From NCBI GenBank assembly GCA_016194835.1, contig JACQAU010000345.1, positions 1-5,609 on the forward strand: a DNA stretch of 5,609 nucleotides. Reading direction: 5' to 3'. How positions within the stretch are numbered: the stretch's first letter is position 1; every line of letters begins with the position of its first letter. Below, piece by piece: positions 1-5,609 of this stretch. The notes beneath the pieces were generated by a model that worked only from the letters and a program-made list of their open reading frames with translations, had not been told where the DNA came from and ran no database searches. Source of the DNA: Deltaproteobacteria bacterium. Its GTDB lineage: Bacteria > Bdellovibrionota > UBA1018. The position numbers and the translations under genes were made by a program.

Positions 1-3000
1 AGTTCCTGTAATTTGTATTTTACCTTGCGTTTTTACATATTGAAATGGATAAATTTTCAGGCGTGATCCCTGCAAAACAACAACTAAAGAAAGTTCGGGA
101 AATTTATTTAAAAATAATTGAATTTCTCCATCAAGCCCTACCCTCCCCTGAGCCAAATCAGCTTGAACTTCTTTAAATAAAATCTTATTTTGTTTAAACT
201 GAACTTGTCCAGTAATATTTTCAAGAGGAGAATCCAAAGCAGGAATTTTAAATCCAGCCTGAGAAAATTCTATTTTTCCAAAAAACTGAGGATTTGTTAA
301 AGCTCCAGATAAAATAAGATCAAACAAAGCTTGACCCTTTGTTTGTACAGCAAGTGGGGTAAAGAACTCTAAGAGCATCAAATCACAACTACCCAAAAGA
401 CTTCCTTCTAATACGCCATCTGTTGCTTTCAATGACAAAACCGCTTTGCTTTCTTTTCCAACTAAAGAAATATCAGCCTGTGAAAAACTTCCGTTTTCGA
501 TTTTAACCGAAACGGGTTCCTTTAATTTTAAATAAAAATCTGTTTTTTTTAAGTTATATTCAAATAATTCTATTTTTCCTCTAATTTTTTCCCATTCAGA
601 AGTCTTAAAATTAATATCCAATCTGCCAGACACCGTAGAAACTAACGAAGAATCTTGAATAAGTTTTGGATTTAAAAAAAACAAAAAAGGCGTAAAATCA
701 AATTCTCTGAGCGTTCCCTTCAAAGAAGAATACACTCCTTCTCTTGTGTTGTAATTTACTTCAAGCTGACCTTGATTCTCAAAAAGTCTGGCTAGAATAT
801 GAATTGCATTTCCAAAATGACTCAACTCAAAAAAACAAGGTGGTAGTTTTGATCCTCTTAAATAGATCTCGGGAAACGAAAATTTTGTTGTCGACTGAAC
901 TAGACCTAAAACTCCTTCTCCAAAAGTAAAAAGTTCTACTCTTCCCCTTAATGGAATATCAAGTCTGGCTATGTGGTCCCATTCATTTAAATCAATCGAA
1001 GAACTATTAAAACCCCATTTTAAATATTTTTCTGAATCAATTGAAATAGATCCACTAATCAGACTATGATGTTTAATGGCTTGAACTCGCTTAATGTAAT
1101 ATGTACCTTTATCAAAACCACCAGTTAAAAAAACAGTTTTAAATTTCTCTCCAGCATATTCCCATTGTTCACCTTCTATCTGTGATAGAACTTCTAATTG
1201 AGATAAATCAAGTCCACCATATATATCAGCTGATCCTTTTAGCTTTCCAATTAATTTTTTTGGGAACCAAGACACTAGTTTTGTTAAATCTTCAAAAACT
1301 ACAACTAAATCTTGCACAGTTCCTTTTTGTATTTTTGTTTTAATGTCTACTTTATCTGCCTTAAAATCAACTCTACCATCAACAGAATAAACTGTGGCTC
1401 CCTTTGTAGCTTCAACTTGTGAAATTTTAAGTTCTGATTTTCCAATATCGTATATAATTTTTCCATTTATATTGCCAAAATTTAAATTCAAATAACGCGC
1501 ATCTGTGAGTTCGTGTTCAAAATGAATAGCCACTCCTGAGAGCGGACCAATAACATGCGTTTTTAGCTTTCCGTCTCCAAAAATTTCAATTTCAGCAATA
1601 TGCTTAACATCTTGCAAATGCACATTTCCAACAGCCGTCAAATCAAAACCAGAAGTAAAATTAAAGCCACCGCCTAACTGAAAATGCGTCTTTGGTAAAT
1701 CTAGTGATAAATCCTTTACTTGAATACCCTGAGAGTTAATTTGAATATCACCGACCAAAATAACATCTTGAATATTTAAAATTCTCTTTAATAACTTCTT
1801 TTTTCCATAATCCTGGTTATCCAGTTGAAATTCATCTAATTTCAACTTAATTTTAGATTGTAGAGTCCATGCCTCATTTTCTTTTTTATTAGTCTTGTAA
1901 ATAAGATGCACAGGTCCACTGGCTCTAAAATTGAAAGGATAAATAGATTTAAAATCACTCCCAACAAGCCAATGAAGATCAGCCCGTTTTAGTTTCAATG
2001 GCAAGGGAATTTCAGTTGTCTCAGCTAAATTTACTCTAAACTCACCAAGTTCTATTTTGCCACCCCATCCTGCCTGTGACTCGCCTTCTCGTTTTAATTC
2101 TTTTGATTCAATTTGCCCTTTTAAAATGTGTAATTCATTACCATGAGGAAATAAACTCCAACTCCCATTGAGCTTAAGCTCATCTGCAGACCATTTTTGA
2201 TAGGAAGCTCCAACAACTTGTAACACTCCTTCAAGTCTCAAAGAGTCCATAATGTGTAAAAGATTGCCTTTAAATTGCCCATCGAATTTAGCTTTTCCCA
2301 AAAGCACCTGGTTCTTTTGATAATTAATTACAGTAAAAAAGTCACTCAGTTGTCCTAAAGTATTAATTTTAATGTCTGCTAGCCAATCCTTGCTACTAAA
2401 CAGATCTCCACGAATTTGTCCTTTTGCTTCTAATTGTATACTTTTTTCTGCAGCTTGCAGTGATTCGAGCAAAAAACCATATGAATTTAATGTTAAGTTC
2501 GCATTTAATTTTTCCAAATGAAATGGTATTTTAGATTTTTGTGGCAGAATGCCTCTGATGTTTTGTAAATCAATTAACGCTTGATATCCATCTCCTGCGT
2601 CCCCCTTCCGTTTTTGTAGCACAACAGAGTGTGCAAAAAAATTCAGATCTAACCCCACTTCATTAAATACGAATTTTAATTCAGAATCCTTTAAATGAAC
2701 AGAATCTGCTCTTATTTGTACCAGTTCTTCCCAAGTAAATTTAAATGGACGACTTTTTTTTGTCTTCTTTTTAGAAAAGAAACCAACCTCAAAAGGAAAC
2801 TGTAGATTTCCCCTTTCAATAATAACTTTATGAATACGAATATTACCAGACACCATTTGTAACGGAAGAAAACTGAGTACTACTTTTTCTGCTGAAATAG
2901 TTGCATTTTCAGGTAATTGCAAAGCATTTTCTTTTTTAAGTGAAAGCTTTGGTTTTACAAATGAAATACCAGGCGGAAAAAGCTCAATGGATAAATTATC

Positions 3001-3153
3001 AAAATCAAATTGCATGCCTAATTCTTGGGGCACATACTTCATAGCTACTTGTTTGATAAATTTAGAAAAATAAACGCTTTGAATAAATAAAACCGCACCT
3101 ACAACAAAAAATAAAGTCAATAATAAAAATAATAAAATAGGTCTTTTCCACAT
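1..3153 (-). CDS. TamB/AsmA-like membrane-anchored envelope protein, N-terminal 1051 residues (3' end beyond window)
   Basis: The frame opens at ATG 3153 and runs 1051 codons to the left edge with no stop, so the C-terminus is missing. The start MWKR is followed by a hydrophobic helix at about 5-27 (ILLFLLLTLFFVVGAVLF), a signal anchor that would hold the protein in the inner membrane with the rest in the periplasm. Residues 30-120 follow the AsmA-type N-terminal pattern, including IELFPPGISF (56-65) and repeated short beta strands of the form G-x-hydrophobic-x-hydrophobic. The remainder is almost wholly alternating-hydrophobic beta strand with G/D/N turns, as expected for the long beta-taco groove of the TamB, YhdP and AsmA group. 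From about 935 the pattern LFDLILSGALTNPQFFGKI, then LENITGQVQF and GRVGLDGEI, is the hallmark of the TamB C-terminal (DUF490) region. Several hundred residues may follow (E. coli TamB is about 1260). Known relatives act with TamA/BamA proteins in outer-membrane protein assembly or carry phospholipids between membranes. Which applies here cannot be told. A lysine-rich patch, KKKTKK (128-133), interrupts the N-terminal region. Confidence 0.85.
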   Translation of the reverse strand, partial: MWKRPILLFLLLTLFFVVGAVLFIQSVYFSKFIKQVAMKYVPQELGMQFDFDNLSIELFPPGISFVKPKLSLKKENALQLPENATISAEKVVLSFLPLQMVSGNIRIHKVIIERGNLQFPFEVGFFSKKKTKKSRPFKFTWEELVQIRADSVHLKDSELKFVFNEVGLDLNFFAHSVVLQKRKGDAGDGYQALIDLQNIRGILPQKSKIPFHLEKLNANLTLNSYGFLLESLQAAEKSIQLEAKGQIRGDLFSSKDWLADIKINTLGQLSDFFTVINYQKNQVLLGKAKFDGQFKGNLLHIMDSLRLEGVLQVVGASYQKWSADELKLNGSWSLFPHGNELHILKGQIESKELKREGESQAGWGGKIELGEFRVNLAETTEIPLPLKLKRADLHWLVGSDFKSIYPFNFRASGPVHLIYKTNKKENEAWTLQSKIKLKLDEFQLDNQDYGKKKLLKRILNIQDVILVGDIQINSQGIQVKDLSLDLPKTHFQLGGGFNFTSGFDLTAVGNVHLQDVKHIAEIEIFGDGKLKTHVIGPLSGVAIHFEHELTDARYLNLNFGNINGKIIYDIGKSELKISQVEATKGATVYSVDGRVDFKADKVDIKTKIQKGTVQDLVVVFEDLTKLVSWFPKKLIGKLKGSADIYGGLDLSQLEVLSQIEGEQWEYAGEKFKTVFLTGGFDKGTYYIKRVQAIKHHSLISGSISIDSEKYLKWGFNSSSIDLNEWDHIARLDIPLRGRVELFTFGEGVLGLVQSTTKFSFPEIYLRGSKLPPCFFELSHFGNAIHILARLFENQGQLEVNYNTREGVYSSLKGTLREFDFTPFLFFLNPKLIQDSSLVSTVSGRLDINFKTSEWEKIRGKIELFEYNLKKTDFYLKLKEPVSVKIENGSFSQADISLVGKESKAVLSLKATDGVLEGSLLGSCDLMLLEFFTPLAVQTKGQALFDLILSGALTNPQFFGKIEFSQAGFKIPALDSPLENITGQVQFKQNKILFKEVQADLAQGRVGLDGEIQLFLNKFPELSLVVVLQGSRLKIYPFQYVKTQGKIQITGT

Positions 3154-3156
3154 TTA
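3151..3156 (-). promoter_or_regulatory. Stop-start junction (TAA directly followed by ATG), likely translational coupling
   Basis: On the minus strand the TPR gene's TAA is followed with no intervening base by the ATG of the TamB-like gene. The 25 bases upstream are very A/T-rich and contain only a poor AAAGA-type match to a Shine-Dalgarno sequence. Start of the long downstream protein probably depends on ribosomes terminating on the TPR gene. The positions are seen directly; coupling is inferred. Confidence 0.6.
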
Positions 3157-4038
3157 TAAAAATGTCTTTTGCAATTGTTTCATTCTATGAGAGACGTCCC
3201 GATAATAACTATCTATTTTACTAACCTGCTCATACCAACTATAAGCATTATCAAGTTTTTGCATTTCTTCACAAGCCCTGGCCATTAAATACATTAAATT
3301 TATTTTATCTTTGATATCAATTTCATGATCTCCCAGTACTGGTTCAAGTTGCTGGGTAGCTTCGAATGATTTCTCTGCCTTAATAAAAGCATAAGCTAGC
3401 AAACTTGTAGCTACTATTCTGCACTCCTCACTTCGCTTTGCTATTTGAAATTGATTAGCAGCAATATCGTAAAGTCCCATTTCTAAAAAAGCAATACCAA
3501 TGTCGAGTCTGTCTTTAACACTTAATCCAGATAATTCTTTATTCAGTTTTTGAACAAATTCTTGATAAACTTCACCACTTAGCATGTACTCTGAAAAAAT
3601 ACCCAATTTTAAATCAGAATCTAAAAATTTGATTACTTCGAGTGTATTGTAATCTTTAGCGCTGAATTCTGCTGGAGTTGTTTTCTTAATAGACTCCACT
3701 TGTAATATGTTTTTTATTTCTTGTGCTTCTAATTCTTCTAAAAGCTGCTTGGCAGTCACGTTGTGGCAATCAAAGCGTATGATTTTTCTCAGAATTTTTT
3801 TTGCTTCTTCTAAAATACCTTCTTGAATAAGTATTTTTGCTGAATGCAAATTATCATCAACAGTCTCTGCAGTTATAAACAGCTCTGCTTCTTGCACAAG
3901 CTCAGAGTCACCTTGGTTATCACTGGTGATTTGAGTGGTTATTTTAGTTCTTGTTTTATTGAGCAAGTCCTCCCCGGCATCAACTGGTGTCTGATCCTCA
4001 GCGTCGATAGACTGGCTTGTATCTTTATCTGCACTCAT
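3154..4038 (-). CDS. Soluble tetratricopeptide-repeat-like protein of unknown function
   Basis: This complete protein of 294 residues has no signal peptide or membrane segment, so it is predicted to be cytoplasmic. Residues 1-55 are polar and acidic, rich in Asp, Glu, Ser, Thr and Gln, and probably disordered. Helical-repeat pairs follow. One lies at about 64-97 (SAKILIQEGILEEAKKILRK, the small-large-Ala pattern of a TPR). After a linker (about 105-170), three consecutive units lie at about 174-207 (IGIAFLEMGLYDIAANQF), 208-241 (LLAYAFIKAEKSFEAT) and 244-278 (LMARACEEMQKLDNAYSWYE). It ends with YRDVSHRMKQLQ. That last arrangement resembles a TPR module I recall from myxobacterial and Bdellovibrio proteins, which also ends with a YRDV-like motif. 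The repeats suggest a protein-binding scaffold; no catalytic motif is visible. The start is the first ATG after an in-frame TAG 15 bases upstream; the Shine-Dalgarno sequence is weak. It lies 55 bp after accC and abuts the TamB-like gene, which suggests a role connected with that protein, but this is inference. Confidence 0.85.
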   Translation of the reverse strand: MSADKDTSQSIDAEDQTPVDAGEDLLNKTRTKITTQITSDNQGDSELVQEAELFITAETVDDNLHSAKILIQEGILEEAKKILRKIIRFDCHNVTAKQLLEELEAQEIKNILQVESIKKTTPAEFSAKDYNTLEVIKFLDSDLKLGIFSEYMLSGEVYQEFVQKLNKELSGLSVKDRLDIGIAFLEMGLYDIAANQFQIAKRSEECRIVATSLLAYAFIKAEKSFEATQQLEPVLGDHEIDIKDKINLMYLMARACEEMQKLDNAYSWYEQVSKIDSYYRDVSHRMKQLQKTFL

Positions 4039-4093
4039 CTCATTAATACTACTACATATTTCATTAATATTAAACCGGTTAAACTATTCAAAA
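4039..4093. other. accC-TPR gene gap with two palindromes and a spaced direct repeat
   Basis: This 55-bp gap is the only intergenic stretch of any size. It holds two adjoining perfect palindromes, TTAATATTAA (4064-4073) and AACCGGTT (4073-4080), which share one base. It also holds a direct repeat of CATTAATA (4041-4048 and 4062-4069) with start points 21 bp apart, about two helical turns; three further upstream bases match apart from one mismatch. Such symmetry could be an operator, but in DNA this AT-rich the first palindrome and the CATTAATA repeat are easily produced by chance. There is no GC-rich stem followed by a T run in either direction, so I see no terminator, and transcription probably continues from accC into the next gene. 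A weak sigma70-like pair on the minus strand (TTGAAT, 16 bp, TATTAA) exists but matches only 4 of 6 bases in each box. Confidence 0.4.
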
Positions 4094-4100
4094 CTATTCA
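4079..4100 (-). repeat. 10-bp perfect tandem duplication across the accC stop, giving three in-frame stops
   Basis: On the plus strand AAACTATTCA occurs twice with no gap (4081-4090 and 4091-4100). Read on the minus strand, the unit TGAATAGTTT contains the last Glu codon and the TAG stop of accC, then is repeated just after it. As a result the accC frame meets TAG (4096-4094), TGA (4090-4088) and TAA (4081-4079) within 18 bases, so read-through would end at once. The likely origin is a small slippage duplication. No regulatory role is evident. Confidence 0.85.
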
Positions 4101-5455
4101 TACTTTGGCATAAACTCATCCAAAAAATGAGTATCAAACTCGCCTTCTCTAAACTTCTGGCTTTTAATAATTTTCTTGTGAAATGGAATACTGGTTTTAA
4201 TGCCTTCCACCACAAATTCGTCAAGAGCTTGACGCATTTTGGATATTGCCTCATCCCTGGTTGGAGCATGTGCAATTAGTTTTGCAATTAACGAATCATA
4301 AAAAGGAACTACTTGATATTGATCATAAACAAAAGAATCAACTCTCACACCAAATCCTCCAGGCACATGAAAAGCTAAAATCTTTCCAGGAGATGGAGTA
4401 AATCTCTCTGAATCTTCGGCTAAAATACGACACTCAATAGCATGTGAATTTATTTTAATATCTTCTTGCTTAATAGTTAGTGTTTTACCAGCTGCAATAC
4501 GGATTTGTTCTTTTACAAGATCCACCCCGGTGACCATTTCTGTAACTGGATGTTCAACTTGTATTCTAGTGTTCATTTCCATAAAATAAAAAGCCCTATG
4601 CTCATCCACTAAAAACTCTACTGTACCTACGTTTTCATAATTAACTGCACTACAAAGATTTAGTGCTATTTGACCCATTTTTTCCCTAAGTTTAGCAGAA
4701 ACAATTGGTGAAGGGCTTTCTTCTAAAATCTTTTGGTGTCTTCGCTGAATGGTACAATCTCGTTCTCCTAAATAAATTCGATTTCCATGCTTATCGCACA
4801 TAACCTGAATTTCAACATGCCTGGGATGTTCACAGTATTTTTCAATATAAAGTGCAGGATTACCAAAAGCAGCCTTTGCTTCAGTACAAAGTCGATCAAA
4901 TGAGCTCTTTAACTGCTCTGGTCGATAGACAGTGTTAATCCCTCTCCCACCACCACCTGCTACGGCTTTTAAAATTATAGGATATCCAATAATTTTTGCT
5001 TGTTCTAAAGCAATATCTACATTTGGAACTGCAGCTTCAGTACCGGGCAACAAAGGAACACCGGCTTTTTTTGCAATTTGCCTGGCATTTGTTTTTTCTC
5101 CTAGCGCTTGTATATTTTCAGACGAAGGACCAATAAAAGTGATATTGCACTCTTTGCAAAGTCTTGCAAATTCGTGATTTTCAGACAAAAACCCATAACC
5201 TGGATGTATAGCATCCACACCTGTTATATCAGCAGCAGACAAAATGCTGGCAGCATTTAAATAACTTAGTTTAGATGGTGGTGGACCAATACAAACAGCT
5301 TCGTCAGCAAGTTTTACGTGTAGAGAATTTTCGTCGGCAGTCGAGTAAACTGCAACTGTTGCAATTCCAAGCTCTCTACATGCCCTAATAACTCGAAGAG
5401 CTATTTCACCTCTGTTAGCAATTAATACTTTCTTAAAGAGCAAATCAGAACTCAT
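4094..5455 (-). CDS. accC: Biotin carboxylase subunit of acetyl-CoA carboxylase (AccC), complete
   Basis: AccC carboxylates the biotin on AccB using ATP and bicarbonate, the first half-reaction of acetyl-CoA carboxylase. At 453 residues it is the length of stand-alone biotin carboxylases (E. coli about 449) and has no fused BCCP domain, as expected with a separate accB beside it. The N-terminal domain starts KKVLIANRGEIALR (8-21) and has HPGYGFLSEN (84-93). The ATP-grasp domain has Lys163, the glycine loop AGGGGRGI (166-173), EKYCEHPRHVEIQV (205-218) and ERDCTIQRRHQK (231-242, with Cys234, His240 and Lys242). The catalytic and metal-binding set follows: Glu280, then EMNTRIQVEHP (293-303, with Glu293, Asn295, Arg297 and Glu301) and Arg343 in ECR. 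These align with E. coli K238, E276, E288, N290, R292, E296 and R338, so the enzyme looks fully active. The C-terminal domain has FTPSPGKI and GIKTSIP. The ATG start is 4 bp after accB and fits the family N-terminus. Pyruvate carboxylase subunit A is the main alternative, disfavoured by the accB context. Confidence 0.97.
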   Translation of the reverse strand: MSSDLLFKKVLIANRGEIALRVIRACRELGIATVAVYSTADENSLHVKLADEAVCIGPPPSKLSYLNAASILSAADITGVDAIHPGYGFLSENHEFARLCKECNITFIGPSSENIQALGEKTNARQIAKKAGVPLLPGTEAAVPNVDIALEQAKIIGYPIILKAVAGGGGRGINTVYRPEQLKSSFDRLCTEAKAAFGNPALYIEKYCEHPRHVEIQVMCDKHGNRIYLGERDCTIQRRHQKILEESPSPIVSAKLREKMGQIALNLCSAVNYENVGTVEFLVDEHRAFYFMEMNTRIQVEHPVTEMVTGVDLVKEQIRIAAGKTLTIKQEDIKINSHAIECRILAEDSERFTPSPGKILAFHVPGGFGVRVDSFVYDQYQVVPFYDSLIAKLIAHAPTRDEAISKMRQALDEFVVEGIKTSIPFHKKIIKSQKFREGEFDTHFLDEFMPKYE

Positions 5456-5459
5456 ACTG

Positions 5460-5609
5460 TTATGAACCTTTATTATCTATATCAATGAGAAACAAAGGTT
5501 CTTCGAATTCAACTGGTTGGCCATTTTCAATTAAAGCGGAAACTATCTTACCCGAATATTCACTTTCAATCACGTTCATTAGTTTCATGGCTTCGATAAT
5601 ACAGAGAGG
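5460..5609 (-). CDS. accB: Biotin carboxyl carrier protein of acetyl-CoA carboxylase (AccB), 3' end only
   Basis: This is the C-terminal 49 residues of the BCCP subunit, with a TAA stop; the N-terminus lies beyond the right edge. BCCP carries biotin on a lysine and shuttles the carboxyl group from biotin carboxylase (AccC) to the carboxyltransferase (AccA/AccD) in cytoplasmic malonyl-CoA synthesis. The fragment begins PLCIIEAMKLMNVIE. The lysine of EAMK, residue 9 of the fragment, is the expected biotinylation site. The following stretch (SGKIVSALIENGQPVEF, then EEPLF.I) matches the second half of the biotinyl-lipoyl hammerhead fold and is very close to the E. coli AccB ending as I recall it. 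The EAMKxMN form is typical of acetyl-CoA carboxylase BCCPs, whereas propionyl or pyruvate carboxylases usually have AMKME or AMKMQ. A short tail, IDNKGS, follows the usual end of the domain. The gene stops 4 bp before accC, the standard accBC operon arrangement. Confidence 0.95.
   Translation of the reverse strand, partial: PLCIIEAMKLMNVIESEYSGKIVSALIENGQPVEFEEPLFLIDIDNKGS
5467..5471 (-). promoter_or_regulatory. Probable ribosome binding site of accC
   Basis: Reading the minus strand, AAAGG lies inside the last codons of accB (the Lys-Gly codons before the final Ser) and ends 11 bases before the accC ATG. The spacing is a little longer than ideal. Because the accB stop lies between this site and the accC start, ribosomes finishing accB could also re-initiate on accC. 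This is a weak-to-moderate match. Confidence 0.4.

Noticed and set aside
744..929. Plus-strand open frame of 61 codons
   Set aside because: It lies wholly inside and antisense to the TamB-like gene, has no recognisable motif, and that region's minus-strand translation fits the family pattern.
1..3153. Possibility that the left 3.1 kb is a non-coding or accessory island
   Set aside because: A codon-by-codon minus-strand reading is open throughout with a consistent TamB/AsmA-like beta-repeat pattern; it merely lacks a stop inside the window.
4039..4093. Promoter or terminator in the accC-TPR gap
   Set aside because: The best -35/-10 pair (TTGAAT and TATTAA on the minus strand) matches only 4 of 6 in each box, which is expected by chance in AT-rich DNA, and no stem-loop followed by a T run is present.
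3844..4113. Plus-strand open frame of 89 codons antisense to the TPR gene start and crossing the intergenic gap
   Set aside because: Its composition (many Cys, Ile and Leu) looks like a reverse-strand shadow; most of it is antisense to the TPR gene, and no ribosome binding site or known motif was seen.
4084..4275. Minus-strand frame of 63 codons overlapping the accC 3' end in another frame
   Set aside because: It overlaps the well-conserved C-terminal domain of biotin carboxylase, whose own frame is clearly the coding one; there is no sign of a frameshift, since accC is full length with its normal ending.
4932..5177. Plus-strand open frame of 81 codons
   Set aside because: It is antisense to the ATP-grasp region of accC; its Pro-rich start is just the reverse complement of the AccC glycine-rich loop.
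4094..5609. accBC pair as subunits of a pyruvate, propionyl-CoA or urea carboxylase
   Set aside because: The EAMKLMN biotinylation motif, separate carrier and carboxylase genes, 453-residue length and close similarity to E. coli AccC motifs favour acetyl-CoA carboxylase.

Overview
The window is a stretch of ordinary, AT-rich (roughly one-third GC by eye) Gram-negative bacterial chromosome. All real genes lie on the minus strand and read from right to left: the 3' end of accB, a complete accC, a complete gene for a soluble TPR-type repeat protein, and the first 1051 codons of a very long TamB/AsmA-like membrane-anchored protein that runs off the left edge. No RNA gene, mobile element, CRISPR array or clear terminator was seen. 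About 99% of the bases are coding.

Layout from the right. Bases 5609-5460 encode the last 49 residues of the biotin carboxyl carrier protein, including the biotinylation motif EAMK. Four bases later accC (5455-4094) encodes a full-length biotin carboxylase of 453 residues. These two are the first half-reaction of the multi-subunit acetyl-CoA carboxylase, the entry to fatty acid synthesis. A 55-bp gap (4039-4093) follows. It carries a 10-bp tandem duplication that includes the accC stop codon, two short palindromes and a spaced direct repeat. Next is a 294-residue helical-repeat protein (4038-3154) with an acidic N-terminus and no export signal. Its TAA stop is followed immediately, with no base between, by the ATG of the TamB-like gene (3153 to beyond 1). 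That frame was read codon by codon to the window edge without meeting a stop.

The spacings (4, 55 and 0 bp, all one strand) suggest a single transcription unit that joins fatty acid synthesis to a factor of the TamB/AsmA class. This class is associated with outer-membrane protein assembly and lipid transport between membranes. The link is biologically sensible (lipid supply and lipid or envelope delivery) but is inferred from position only.

Organism: a TamB-like protein implies a diderm. The low GC, the form of the TPR protein and the accB-accC-TPR-TamB order recall Bdellovibrionota or other former deltaproteobacteria. This is a recollection-based guess, not a demonstrated assignment. I see no clearly new system. 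The least described parts are the TPR protein and its tight coupling to the TamB-like gene.
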